64,000 nucleotides of DNA from Lepidostoma basale (Eukaryota > Arthropoda > Insecta > Trichoptera > Lepidostomatidae): contig JAHDVF020001252.1 of assembly GCA_022606425.2 (NCBI GenBank), positions 806,001 through 870,000 of the forward strand. Direction: 5' to 3'. The notes under the pieces were generated by a model. That model was given only the letters and a program-made list of their open reading frames with translations, ran no database searches and was not told the DNA's origin. Shown in pieces: positions 12,000-22,261 of this stretch. Both the position numbers and the translations under genes were made by a program. The stretch's first letter is position 1. Every line of letters begins with the position of its first letter.

Positions 12000-13286
12000 T
12001 TAGGTCCTTAAATATGAAATTGGCGTTTTGCCGTACTGGCAACATTGATCTCAAATATCTTCTCTTTGGTTAAGAATTCAAAATTCAAATTTATACAGCT
12101 ATTTACTCAAATATTTGTGTTTCGAAAATTATAATTAATTTGTTTTTTCCTCAATTACTTTTTTCTTTGCGTCACTCAGTTTACAAAATGGAAAACTTGA
12201 AATATCGCGTTATTTACGAGTACGAGTTCCACCGTGGCACCAGTGCTGCAGAAACGGCTCGAAGGATTAATTATGTGTATGGCGACGGTGCCGCAAAAGA
12301 AAACCCAGTGCGTTTTTAGTTCCAACGTTTTCGTTCTGGAAATTTCGACCTGCAGAACAAGCCCCGTGGACGGCCGGAGACCAAAGTTGATAATGAAGAA
12401 TTGAAGGCTATTGTGGAAGCGGATCCATCGCAAACCACGTCCGAGATAGCTGCAGGCTGTGGTGTTAGTGATAAAACTGTTTTAATCCACTTGAAGCAAA
12501 TTGGGAAGGTGAAAAAGCTTGAAAGGTGGGTACCTCACGAATTGAGTGAAGCAAATCAACAAACGCGCGTTGACTGCTGCGTTGCATTACTCAACCGGCA
12601 CAATAATGAAAGGATTTTGAATCGAATCATTACCTGTGATGAAAAGTGGATCCTGTATGATAATCGGAAGCGCTCATCGCAATGGCTGAACCCTGCCGAA
12701 CCAGCCAAACCATGCCCCAAGCAAAAATTGACTCCAAAAAAGTTACTTGTGAGCGTTTGGTGGACTAGTGCTGGTGTCGTACACAACAGCTTTCTTAAAT
12801 CTGGCCAGACGATTACGGCAGATGTCTATTGTCAGCATCTGCAAACCATGATGGAAAAGCTAGCTGCTAAACAATCGAGGCTGGTTAATCGGTCTAGGCC
12901 ACTGCTGCTTCATGATAACGCTAGACCACACACTGCACAACAGACGGCTACCAAATTAGAAGAGCTTTAATTGGAATGTCTAAGACATCCACCGTACTCT
13001 CCGGACCTTACCCCAACAGATGACTATTTTTTTTCGAAATTTGGATAACTTCTTGCAAGGGAAAAAATTCAACTCCGATGGGGCAGTCCAAACCGACTTC
13101 AAAGATTTTATTGATTCCCGTCCGAATGGTTTTTTTAGTAAAGGGATCGATGAACTACCTATGAGATGGCAAAAGTGCATAGATAGCAATGGTACATACT
13201 TTGATTAAATAAATATATTATATTTAAAAAAAATCAACTTTATGTTCCTCCCATACAAAACGCCAATTTCATATGTAAGGACCTAA
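12000..13286 (+). mobile_element. mariner DNA transposon, near-complete but inactivated
   Basis: A 1287-bp element, the normal mariner length. Terminal inverted repeats at 12000-12030 and 13256-13286 match at 30 of 31 positions and begin TTAGGTCCTTA. It is flanked by TA on both sides (11998-11999 and 13287-13288), the mariner target duplication. The internal transposase frame is broken (next entry). Intact ends mean it could still be moved if an active transposase exists elsewhere; that is inference. Confidence 0.95.
12188..13208 (+). pseudogene. mariner transposase (DD34D), broken
   Basis: The transposase would cut and paste its own element at TA sites. From the ATG at 12188, the N-terminal helix-turn-helix region (YEYEFHRGTSAAETARRI, then GCGVSDKTVLIHLKQIGKVKK) leads to the catalytic domain. 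The three aspartates lie in ITCDEKW, LLHDNARPH and PYSPDLTPTD, with 34 residues between the second and third. Three lesions kill it: a TAG at codon 44 (12317-12319) where the family usually has Trp, a TAA at 12968-12970, and an extra T in the T-run near 13027-13034 that shifts the frame before the last 60 codons. Confidence 0.93.
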
Positions 13287-13299
13287 TATTTTTGTATAA

Positions 13300-13690
13300 A
13301 TATTATTTGAAAGAAAAAAACTCTTGACCGGTAAGCTTTTTCTTATCAGATGTCTTTTGTTCACAGCTGAACGTAGACCTCTCCCAAAGCACGCAACTGC
13401 CCTATTATCCATCGCATTTCTCATCCATCCAAGTGCAGCTATCCTTATAATATTGTCGGTACAGCGGATAGGGAGACGTCCATCTATACTCCACTTCAGA
13501 GATTTCAGCGCGTCTATCCTCAGAGCCACCACAGTCACTTTGGTTTATTGCCGAATAAAATAATTTTTGATTCTGTCCCTCAAGGTTATTCCAAGCATGG
13601 ATCTTTCCATGGCGCGCTGGAAGACCTGGAACTGATACACCAGATCCCTTGTCAGCGTCCACGTCTACAACCTGGTAAGCTCTTAATTGT
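13300..13690 (-). mobile_element. RTE-like LINE (family J), C-terminal relic
   Basis: Minus-strand frames read TWTLTRDLVYQFQVFQRAMER, SMLGITLRDRI, then DGRLPIRCTDNIIRIA and WMRNAMDNRA. This is the order seen at the end of RTE-type LINE proteins (ETWTLT, RAMERAMLG, LRDR, RRWTDDI, WMR.A.DR). Frameshifts break it into several frames. It belongs with the fragment at 38988-39255. Confidence 0.65.
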
Positions 13691-13731
13691 TTAAAAAAAA
13701 GTATTGAGTTGAAATCCAATAATAATTTATT

Positions 13732-13780
13732 TGTGTTTCGACCGGTTTCGGCAGCTCGCTGCCAGAAACTTCATGACCAG
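13732..13780 (-). repeat. Decayed hammerhead-like motif (ACCGGT subfamily)
   Basis: The minus strand has a perfect 6-bp stem II (GGCAGC GA GCTGCC) followed by GAAAC CGGTC GAAAC. The upstream strand reads CATGAAG rather than CUGANGA, so the catalytic core is not intact. A family A LINE begins directly beside it at 13799. Confidence 0.5.
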
Positions 13781-13798
13781 AATTTATATTTTTTATTT

Positions 13799-14240
13799 TA
13801 ACTAACTAACTAACCAACAGAAATAATGGACTGCCACACTTTTCTTTCCTGACATTTCTTCGTTTCCTCAACATTCATACATCGTGTCATGCACGCGCGT
13901 CGATTTCTCTGACTCCTCACATGGCCGACATTCAATATTTGATTCATTTGATCGTGCCACGTTTTCCTCGGTCTTCCTCTATTTCTGGTTCCATTTACAT
14001 TATTAACATATATATTTTTTTACCATTCTTTCTTCATTCATTCTTTCCATATGTCCAAACTATCTTAATCACCATTTCATTATATTGTTCATAACACCAT
14101 CATTCGCACCGCATTCACTTCTTATATTTTCATTCGACACTCTATCATACACAGAGTATCCACACATTCGTCTAAGTGATCTTATTTCTACTGTATTTAT
14201 TCTACTTTCATCCTTCTTTTGCCAGTTCCATGCTTCGCTT
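13799..14240 (-). mobile_element. LINE family A, degenerate copy
   Basis: Minus-strand copy with (TTAG)n tail at its left edge. The translation keeps SEAWNWQKKDESRINTVE, RSLRRMCGYSVYDRVSN and ENIRSECGAND upstream of a frameshifted GHMER region. Truncated 5' within the segment that follows the reverse transcriptase. Confidence 0.8.
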
Positions 14241-14829
14241 CCATACATTTTTATTTTTATTTTCATTATTTACAATGCACTTCTACCATTAAATTTCTTA
14301 TAACAAAATTAACTTAATTGTAATGTTGTTCATACCCTTTCGTCCGTTATCCCATTAAATGTTTTCCTATGTAATTAAACTAAATGAAATGTTTTCGTAT
14401 GTAATTAAGCAGTCAAATGTCCGGTAGTCTAAGTATTATAGATAACGATATTTATGTTTCCTAAGAGTTTGTTCTAAACTAAACTAATCAGCGAGTTTCA
14501 AACTGCCACCGATCAATCCGTCATATATATTTACTATTATAATGTTATGTAAAACACACGTTTTTGCAATTGTGCATATTTTGAAACTGAAAATGCAATG
14601 AGTTGCACTATTCAAAGATAACAACTATAAATTTACATGTAACATATAGTGAACATACGTGCATTGTAGGCATACCATACTATCTCTCTACGTGAGTGTG
14701 AGAAACGATGGATGATCCACGTAATATTAAATTAGATAAAAATTCAACTCTTTGATTTAAATAACTAAACAACGTTTTCTAAATATTTATTGTCATTAAC
14801 TATTTTAATTTTGAAACGTACATATTTCA
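14241..14829. other. AT-rich unassigned DNA
   Basis: Nothing recognisable. Confidence 0.5.
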
Positions 14830-15200
14830 ACGTCTTGGACTTGGATCTTCTGGCTTACAGAGGTTCAGCTCATGTGGCTATTCCTCTTACGTCTGATGGG
14901 AACATTGTTGGAATGTGATTTGGTGGGTTCTTAGTTTATGCGGGGGCATGATTTGTGTGGCCCGGAATGTTCCTCTCAAGGAGGATCGATTTTGGGCGCT
15001 TGTGGCGGCTGGATGTGTTTGGTCTTTTATTGTGGGGTTAGGGTGTGAAGGGAGTCCTTTGTTAAAACGTTCGGCAAGTATCAGAGTGAATTCATCTATC
15101 ATCGGGATTCCCGATTCTAGGTGCAGTTGTGTGATCCTGGTCCAATTACAATTAATTCATTTCTTCGAATTCGTTGCGACAGCTGTTTCGCTGACGAATG
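14830..15200. repeat. GC-richer repeat-like segment of unknown type
   Basis: Begins CTTGGACTTGGATCTTCTGG and TTACAGAGGTTC. The complement of this block occurs at 52661-52698 and part of it at 48010-48040, so it is repeated in the window. Open frames on both strands (for example 14887-15102 minus) show no recognisable domain. Possibly the end of an unrecognised retroelement. Confidence 0.35.
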
Positions 15201-15895
15201 AAAAACTTAAAGTTAAATAATTAATACGAATGAAAACGTCCGTATAATAGATATTAAAAAGTGTAGATTTACTGCAAACACTTTAATACATATATATACG
15301 AGTATAACAATAATTTGATTTATAAAATCGTCGTTCACTAAAAAATAAATATTGTCATATTAATTTTTTGTACTAACCTATATAAAATTTTAAGAGTTTT
15401 TTTAAACAAATTCGCAAAAGTGTAACTTAGCACACTTGTGTATAAATCATTAGCTTGGCATAAAAATGCACATTTTTATGACGGGGTTTTAAACTAGTAT
15501 TACTTTATGATACTTTATTGTATCCTTGGGACCATCTTATCCTCGTAGGATTGGAAAATACGATAATTTCCAAGAAATGGTTCAATATTTCTGGGATGGT
15601 TATCAATAGTAAATATTGGCTGGTCGTGGGGGAGACCGCTCTCGAGCTTTAGGGGCCCTCAGACCTTAGGTTGCACAAAGAAAAGGGTCTCTGTCTCGTA
15701 TACCTGGTTCTTCAGTGTTTACCAAGAGATAACAGCATATCCAGGGGTAGGAAACCAAAATAAAAAGTACTTAAATATCATTTAAAAGTAAATTATTAAT
15801 CTGAAGCTGAAGAGGTTCCCAAACTTCTTAGCCCGTAGACTGCTTGCCGATTTTTTCCCCGCCGATCCCCATTTGATTTAATTTGTAATAGTAAA
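15201..15895. other. AT-rich unassigned DNA
   Basis: No gene seen. It includes TAATACGAATGAAAACGTC near 15224-15242, the outer motif of the hammerhead foldback family. Confidence 0.45.
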
Positions 15896-15936
15896 CTGAT
15901 TGTTTAGTGGTTTTACTTGGATTTAATTAATTTAAA

Positions 15937-16550
15937 TTATCAAATCAAATCAAATCAGTTTATTAACTCAAAAGACATTACTAACAGGAAAATGTTTGAG
16001 GCATCTATTAAGTACAGGTAAAATATTATAAAAATTCAACAAAGTACCAGGAACGCATTAGAGATGGTTCGACATTAGGAAGACAAGATACTTCCTAAAG
16101 TCAAGAGTATTTGTCCCCTGAACGTACCTTCACTAATATAAAAGACGTCGATCTCCGAGGAGACCGCGTTCAGCAGACTAATTACTCTTCCCACCGGTGT
16201 CACCAGAGGCAGATTAGTTCTGGTGGCCGGTTGGTAAAACAATCTGTGCTGAACGCTGAAACGATGTCGGAGAAATCTATCAGGCACAAAAAGACCAACA
16301 CCCTCTAGCACGGCCGAGTTCTCGAAATATCCCCTGATTAATTTAAAGAAATGGGTTATGAGATGCCCATCTCTTCGAAGCTGTAAAGAATTGGTTCCGA
16401 GCATTCCTAAAAGAAATGCCGTGGGATAGAGCCACGGATAACTACCATACCCCCTCGTGTAGAGATACCTCAGAAATTTTTTCTGAACTCTCTCCAATAT
16501 AACGGAATATTTCGCCTAATGAGGACTCCATATCACAGAACCACTTGTGG
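15937..16550 (-). mobile_element. LINE family D, 3' fragment
   Basis: Minus-strand copy starting with the tail (ATCAA)n at 15937-15957. It encodes MERVQKKFLRYLYTRGYG, LGTNSLQLRRDGHL, FVPDRFLRHRF and NAVSSEIDVFYISEGTF, the C-terminal region of a Jockey-type or related LINE reverse transcriptase. The frame is open over 140 codons (16075-16497). It matches 46196-47008 and 56253-56985. Confidence 0.8.
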
Positions 16551-16590
16551 AATAAATTGTGACAAATTTGTTTCGCCTTGCAAGGTGCAT
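16551..16590 (-). repeat. Decayed hammerhead-like motif with long palindromic stem III
   Basis: On the minus strand a CCTTGCAAGG-containing hairpin leads to GC GAAAC AAATTTGTC. ACAAATTTGT is a perfect 10-nt palindrome ending in the GUC cleavage triplet. The CUGANGA strand is not recognisable upstream. Confidence 0.4.
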
Positions 16591-16744
16591 TTATATTAAT
16601 TAAATCCAAGTAAAACCAGTAAATAATCGTGTTTACTTTAATTTTTTGTTTTGTTTAATATTATAAATTAATAATGAAATTTTATAGAACTACCTCAACC
16701 ATCAATAACCCATTTGATTTATTTATTTTTACAGATTGCGCAAA

Positions 16745-16893
16745 AATGTTTTTTTAATATTGAATGTCGGCCACGTGAGGAGTCAGAAATCAAAACGCGT
16801 GCATGACACGTTGTCTGAATGTTGAGGAAGCGAGAGAAATATGTCAGAAAAGAAAAGTGTGAAGTCCATTCTTTCTTTACTAACTAACTAGCT
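16745..16893 (+). mobile_element. LINE family A, 3' fragment
   Basis: Plus-strand piece containing TTGAATGTCGGCCACGTGAG, the GTGCATGACACG block and AGAAAAGTGTGAAGTCC, ending at a shared TAACTAAC tail region. It converges tail-to-tail with the minus copy at 16882. Confidence 0.7.
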
Positions 16894-17145
16894 AACCAAC
16901 ACGCCGCTTCCACAGAGAGGATGGACCGTCACAATTTTATATCTTGACACACTTCTCTTCTTCTTTTAAACTTTTCGACATTCATACACAGTGAGGCGCA
17001 CCCTCATCGATCATTCGAATATCCGCCATTTAGTATTTGATTAATTTGGTCAGGTCATTGCTTCCTCCACTTCTTTTTCCATTCACACTACTTTTTCGTA
17101 TATTTTTTAACAATTCTTCCTCCATTCATTCGTTCCGCATTGAGT
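16882..17145 (-). mobile_element. LINE family A, 3' fragment
   Basis: Minus-strand copy starting with (TAAC)n and AACACGCCGCTTCC, running back into the GHMER-equivalent region (MNGGRIVKK, 17088-17150). The reading frame is broken. Confidence 0.7.
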
Positions 17146-17549
17146 ACCCGTTCACATTGATTACCTTCAATGAAGTCATATATTATTAAAATGGTGTATT
17201 CCATATATTTTTTTAACATAGTTAAGCACTTTCTTGTGAAGCTATATCGAAGTTTTGCACAAATTTCAATAAACGCCATTGAAGTTAAAACATGTTACGT
17301 ACCCCTGAATGCTTACAATCCCTTCTTTGCACTAGGGGTATAATATTGTCACTGCAGAGAATACATACAATATATTTTTTGTCAGTGGCTTGGAAGTGTT
17401 TATTGCCCTTGGTATATAATAGTATATACTATCGTTATATACCTACGTTTAGTTGAATTCATTATATTATATTATGTTGAGTGTAAAGAACTTAAATATA
17501 TATTTTTTACTATTAAGAAGACAATGTTACATCTACATGTTTTATCTTA
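17146..17549. other. AT-rich unassigned DNA
   Basis: Nothing recognised. Confidence 0.5.
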
Positions 17550-17603
17550 CATCTTATTTTTGTAGGCATTATTAAAAATATTAATGCCTACAAAAATAAG
17601 ATG
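17550..17603. repeat. Perfect 22-bp hairpin
   Basis: 17550-17571 and 17582-17603 are exact reverse complements (CATCTTATTTTTGTAGGCAT and its mate) around a 10-nt AT loop. The stem length would suit a small foldback repeat or a miRNA-like hairpin. The low-complexity arms favour the former. Confidence 0.8.
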
Positions 17604-17639
17604 CATCAAAAAACTGCGTGTGTTATTAGCATACCAACC

Positions 17640-17905
17640 ACTATTTCCACGAGCCCAGAATAAAAATATGTTCTTTGCAGCCCTTTGGTTTAAAAAGTAT
17701 CGTCCCGCGTCTCTACAACATACGTCCGTTGGCGTGGAATAGCCTCCATGTTAGTATTAAGTATGAGGATAGTTACGTTAAATTTAAGAAACTTCTAAAG
17801 ACTGCACTGTTTGGTCAGTCATTTCTTAGTGCGCCCTTGGAGTAATTGATTTTACAAAACGGCGCACTTAAATTACAAGTCATCAGAATAAAAATAAAAA
17901 TATTA
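17640..17905 (+). mobile_element. LINE family B, 3' end
   Basis: Shares with 33269-33624 the block encoding PLAWNSLHVSIKYEDS and KFKKLLKTALFGQSF, the typical C-terminus of CR1/L2/Jockey-type LINE proteins. The conserved 3' untranslated end GTAATTGATTTTACAAAACG follows. 5'-truncated. Confidence 0.75.
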
Positions 17906-17914
17906 ATCCGTCAT

Positions 17915-18110
17915 TATAGGTCGCACGCATGTCTTATAAATTCTAACCTTCAATACGCAAGTGTTCGTCCTTCCAGGCCAGATTTTTTAGACGCTCTGAT
18001 ACGCCACACGCTTTAATGACTTGTTCTCGTAGTATAAATACCATGATGGCTGTGAATTTCTACTCCCAAATATCTGGAGCTCATTACTTGCTCCACAGGC
18101 ATCATCAAGA
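17915..18110 (-). mobile_element. LINE family E-like, reverse transcriptase C-terminal relic
   Basis: Minus strand contains the VRIYKTCMRP-type block (complement at about 17925-17950) preceded by a degenerate region similar to the family E palm-distal segment. Frames are broken. Confidence 0.5.
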
Positions 18111-18111
18111 G

Positions 18112-18725
18112 TCAGCTTACACCGTGGAATCCTTCTTTATCCAGACTTGGGACTGGCATCGCTGTCCGACAAAGGCGAAAGAATTTTTCTCCGGCGTTAC
18201 AACCCTTGTTGGGTCTTAGCCTCCTCCAAGAAACGTCTCCATTACGTCCTGTCTTTGGCCGCCACTTTCTAGTCGTGCTGCTCCAGGACCTGACATTCTG
18301 CCACGGCACCATCAAACCATCGCAGCCTCGGCTTGCCGAAGCTTCGTCGCCCTACTGGATTGTCATACAACACTCTTTTTGGGAGTTCCAGATCCCCCAT
18401 GCGGTGCAAGTGCCCTAGCCAGCGCAGTCTGTTAATCTTTACAAACTTGACCACGCTAACGTCCTGGTATAGATCGTAGAGCTCTGTATTGTATCTCGTT
18501 CTCCACATCTGACCATTCTTAATGGGTCTGAAGATTCTGCGGAGCATCTTCCTTTCGAAAGAGTTCATCTTTATTTCATCACGTTTAGTGAGTGTCCAAG
18601 TCTCCGAGGCATACGTTATAACTGGTCTAATCAGAATTTTATTTTGAAGAGTATGCAACAATAAATCATTTGGAAACGTTTGTAAATACGCACCAATGTC
18701 TGCGTGAAAGCCAGGCATCAATGCA
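18112..18725 (-). mobile_element. LINE family F, C-terminal fragment
   Basis: A 150-codon open frame (18269-18721 minus) reads ASETWTLTKRDEIKMNSFER, KMLRRIFRPIKNG, YNTELYDLY and INRLRWLGHLHRM, then FGKPRLRWFDG after a frame break. This is the post-reverse-transcriptase region of a LINE common in insects. The second family F copy is at 30225-30690. Confidence 0.8.
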
Positions 18726-19073
18726 TAAAATTGTTATCAATATTGGAGCGATAAATTTCACTGCGGGGTGCGACTTTTTTTTTAGTCAACAAACGGAAGA
18801 TAAGAACATTGAACGTGATGTAGACTATCCGAAATTGGGTCCCCTATAATAACGAGCACCGCTTATCAACATGCCAGGGAATAATAATTTCACATATTGA
18901 TCGGTATATTCGTTTGTAAACATCACTATCTTTTAACTTTTTTACAACTTTATTTGACTATTATAACCAAAATATTATTGGGACGTTATATTTATGAACA
19001 CATTTATAAAAGGAAAATAAACAATTATTATTGATGTAAGTTAAAAAAACTACAGATAATAGAGATAAATAAC
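18726..19073. other. AT-rich unassigned DNA
   Basis: No feature identified. Confidence 0.5.
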
Positions 19074-19803
19074 AAACGAACCATCACGCCGTTTCTTCAC
19101 AGGGGTAGGCAGAGAGAATGAACCCCCACACTACTCTTTCCTGACATACCTCTCTAGCATTCAAACAAAGAGTCATACTCGCACGTCGATTTTTCCGACT
19201 TCAAACATGACCAACCTTTAACATTTGATTAATTTGGTCATGCCATGTTTTCCTCGGTCTACTTCGACTCCGTACTCCATTTAATTCGTTAACGTATACT
19301 TTCTTAACCATTCTTTCTCCATCCATGTGCTCCATATGTTCGAACCAACGCAACGGAGCGATCGTTTCATATTTTTTTTCAAAAGACCTTCCGCTCTTCA
19401 TTCCTTTCTTATATCAGTATTTGAGATTCTGTCGTACACCGTTCTACCACAAATCGTCTTAGGGGTGTTAAGCAGGGCTACGTAATGTCTCCGTGGTTGT
19501 TCAATCTGTATATGAACTGAAAGGAATAAATGCTGGTGCTAAGATGAGAGATTTGTCTGTAAATTGTCTGCTCTACGCAGTCGATGCCGTTCTCATTGGG
19601 GACGGCGCGGACGAATTACAAGTCTTGGTGTCAAGAATGTATGAGGTATGCAAATCAAACGATTTAATGATGAATGTCGGAAAGTCAAAGGTGATAGTTT
19701 TTGGAAGGGAAGAGCAAATGACAGTTTGTAACATGATAAGTGTGAACGAAGAGAACTTGGAGCAGGTGAATGAATTTTGTGTATTTAGGTAGCATGTTCA
19801 CAG
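19074..19803. mobile_element. LINE family A with inverted 5' part
   Basis: Two halves of one family in opposite orientation. 19074-19450 (minus) is the 3' end, reading back to GRTVYDRIS. 19456-19803 (plus) is the reverse transcriptase region, with GVKQGYVMSPWLFNLYM, a decayed YADD (YAVD) motif and EQVNEF. Divergent 5' ends with the upstream segment inverted fit twin priming, though I could not find a clear target duplication. Confidence 0.7.
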
Positions 19804-20334
19804 CGGATGACCGAACGGATAGTGACGTTCGTAAATTTTCATTCGTAAATAAATAATGTTGTTATTTGAATTTTCACGGTAGAAGTTCATTGTAAAATAA
19901 TGAAAATATATATTTTTTCTGTAAAAAATATTTTTAGTTAAAATCCACTGATGTTTGTGTCTTCGGCTGAACCAGAAGATGACAGCGAGCTGCCGAACCC
20001 ATTTTTTCCATTTCTTGTTTTTTGCTTTCATTGTTTTCATTCGTATTAATTATTTAATATGGAGTTTCACATCATTGTTTAAGAAACAATAAATATGACA
20101 AGAGTATCCTTATAGCAGTGAGCAGTCTTCAGAATGTATTCATGTCTATTGATTACGAATTGTCCATTGGTCATTATGTCATCGTCGCGAGCGTGGTGCG
20201 TATTGATGCCGTGAAGTAACACCAGCCCGCAAAGGAAACACCATCATACAATACAATTTGGTGTGAACTGAATCGGAATGAGTTTTAAGCAGCTCGCACC
20301 ACTTTCTCTATTAGCTAAAAACGACGTGAGTTAA
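19804..20334. other. Unassigned DNA with foldback relics
   Basis: No gene. It contains ATTCGTATTAATTATTTAAT to CAAGAAACAATAAAT-type sequence at 20038-20092, an outer arm of the hammerhead foldback family at 53992-54200, and the relic listed at 19970. Confidence 0.5.
19970..20006 (+). repeat. Decayed hammerhead-like motif
   Basis: The plus strand reads CAGAAGA T GACAGC GA GCTGCC GAACCC. The layout is core strand, extra T, stem II and GAA. The core CUGANGA has become CAGAAGA and the GAAAC/ACCGGT end is lost. Confidence 0.4.
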
Positions 20335-20815
20335 TAGTTGGGTGTTCTCCTATCCTCGTAAGGAAGGCAGAGACAATCTGAATCGTATTTAAAGAAACTC
20401 ACTCGGAGAAGTCGATTCTTTAAACAATATTATGATTTCAACATCCTTTCATTATTTTGTTCATTGTTCAACAACACTTTTATTCGCACTACATTCACTT
20501 ATTTTATCTGCATTTGACACCCCATCATATACCAACAGATTTAGCACACATTCGTCTTAGAGATCTCATTGATACTGCATTTATTCTCCTTTCATCCTTC
20601 TTTTGCCAGTTCCATGCTTCACTTCTACACGGGTCTTAGCTTTTTTGGATACGCTTTTGTTTGCGATGACAACTTTAAGTGCACCATTTACTCTGTTGCC
20701 TGCCCCAACCCTTCTTTCAGTATCCTTCTCCACTCTCGCATCCTTTGTAAACACACTTCCTAAATAAACAAATTCATCCACTTGTTCCAGATTTTCACCG
20801 TTCATACTAATGTGT
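20335..20815 (-). mobile_element. LINE family A, degenerate copy
   Basis: The minus strand keeps MNGENLEQVDEFVYLGSVFT, ERRVGAGNRVNGALKVVIAN and KHGTGKRRMK (20581-20805), then a weaker 3' region. It lacks a clean 3' terminus. Confidence 0.75.
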
Positions 20816-20839
20816 TAGGTGCTGTTTTATTATATTAAG

Positions 20840-20966
20840 GGGAAAGTATGGTTAGAATTTATAAAACATGCATCAGGCCCATAATGACACACGGAATCGA
20901 AGCAAGAGCAGACACTGTCAGAACCAAACATCTCTTAAGAGTAGCAGAAATGAGAACATTGCAACC
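20840..20966 (+). mobile_element. LINE family E, 5' piece of an interrupted copy
   Basis: Encodes MVRIYKTCIRPIMTHGIEAR and RTKHLLRVAEMRTLQPI. The continuation (RTLRDRIPNEEIRKSC) resumes at 21243, so the interval 20967-21242 is inserted material. Confidence 0.75.
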
Positions 20967-21242
20967 TATTATTATTATTTTGTTGACAAAACTTCTTACA
21001 TCATTACAGCGCGAGCCAAATCGATGTAAAGGGTGAAAAAAGAATATGAAAGGAAATGTACATAGAACCTTATGAATAGGAAAAGCCAGTTATTTGCTTG
21101 CTGGCTTTATCGTAATTTAATTCGCCATATTTGCATCCAAAGAGGTCTATCTCTTTTGCAACCTCATTTAAAAGACGAATCGCTTTCAATACAGGAGAAC
21201 TTCGAAGGGCCTCTATGCGGCAATTTGGGGCATAACATAATA
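20967..21242. repeat. Insertion inside family E: AT-repeat segment plus a LINE fragment
   Basis: 20967-21045 is an (ATT)n-starting repeat containing ATTACAGCGCGAGCCAAATC, shared with 37762-37846. 21060-21235 (minus) encodes KAIRLLNEVAKEIDLFGCK, distantly like the C-terminal NAVSSEIDVF region of family D. Confidence 0.5.
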
Positions 21243-21545
21243 TATGCCCCCTTGTGGGGAGAACCCTTAGAGATAGGATACCCAATGAAGAAATTCGCAA
21301 ATCCTGCAAAATTAAAGAAATGTTGAGATGGTGTAGGCAGAGAAGACGATTCTGGAGGGACCACATCGAGAGAATGGATCCAGCAAGAATTTCTAATATC
21401 GTGATGCACGAGACTCCAGAGGGCCGTCGACCACCAGAACGACCACCAAAAAGATGGAGAAAAGGCTGATCGTCTTTACCACAGAAAGAAAGTTGATATC
21501 CTGCATAAACAGATCGCAAGATCTACAATCAGAAGAAGAAGAAGT
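21243..21545 (+). mobile_element. LINE family E, 3' piece
   Basis: Encodes GRTLRDRIPNEEIRKSC, LRWCRQRRRFWRDHIERM and ERPPKRWRKG, then the family 3' end ATCGCAAGATCTACAATCAG with an (AGA)n tail at 21526-21543. Confidence 0.8.
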
Positions 21546-21735
21546 CGAATGCACAGAAAGATTCGCGATCAAGGAAGTGCTGCACCAAATGAAGAAAGAT
21601 AAATAAACTATCATGACAAAAAGGACAGGAAACTGGAATGGAGAGAAGGCTGGTCGTCTTCATCACAGAAAGAAAGTTGATATCCTGCATAAACAGATCG
21701 CAAGATCTACAATCAGAAGAAGAATAGGCATCCAT
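21546..21735 (+). mobile_element. LINE family E, second 3' end in tandem
   Basis: A second copy of the terminal 75-80 bp (CTGGTCGTCTTCATCACAG to CTACAATCAGAAGAAG) directly follows the first. The tandem 3' ends suggest repeated insertion at the same tail or a tandem duplication. Confidence 0.75.
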
Positions 21736-22261
21736 CTTTTCGTGTCATAAAGCAATTTATAACTTGTCAGTCAGTCCCTAGTTTAATTACATAGTATACA
21801 TGACACGCATCTTGAACCACTCGCCCTGTCCTAGTGAGACCAGCTCCCAGCAGGGTTACGCAAGTACGAGTATAACCCACAGATCATGTATTGCACGTCC
21901 ACCGGCCGAAATTTCCATACAAGTAGCCGGACGATTAATTTCCAATTATGTCGCAAGATAACTCGCGGTCTGCATTTATTTCGATGCGTTACGAAAGCTC
22001 TTACATCTGCTCGCCTCGGACTGCGCCGGTTTTGAAGTTTGGACAGTAAGTGATGTTCGCCCTGTATTGTTTTTAGGTCATCTCAGTAAGGACGAAGACG
22101 AAAGCAGGCACCGGGCGCTGTTTTACGAGCGGTTACGACACAATACGAAGATTTCTCTTGTCTCGAAGATTTCAAACAATAAAGATTTTAAAAGCATAAA
22201 GGTTCGAATGATATTTTCACGACATCAAAAAATGTTATCTTAAGACAATCAATTGATTTAA
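21736..22261. other. GC-richer unassigned DNA
   Basis: 21820-22130 is GC-richer and does not match any repeat in the window. No open frame has recognisable domains. It may be unique host sequence (intronic or regulatory) but nothing proves it. Confidence 0.3.

Larger units (their letters stand above)
15896..16633. repeat. Inverted-repeat element interrupted by a LINE
   Basis: TTTTACTTGGATTTAATTAA at about 15909-15928 has its complement near 16600-16619, and the similarity extends to roughly 37 bp per arm. The loop holds a family D LINE (15937-16550) and a hammerhead-like motif at 16551-16590. The simplest reading is a small foldback element later split by the LINE. Confidence 0.6.

Noticed and set aside
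14887..15102. Proline- and threonine-rich minus-strand frame as a host protein
   Set aside because: Its edge is a block repeated at 48010 and 52661, so it is more likely part of an unidentified repeat.
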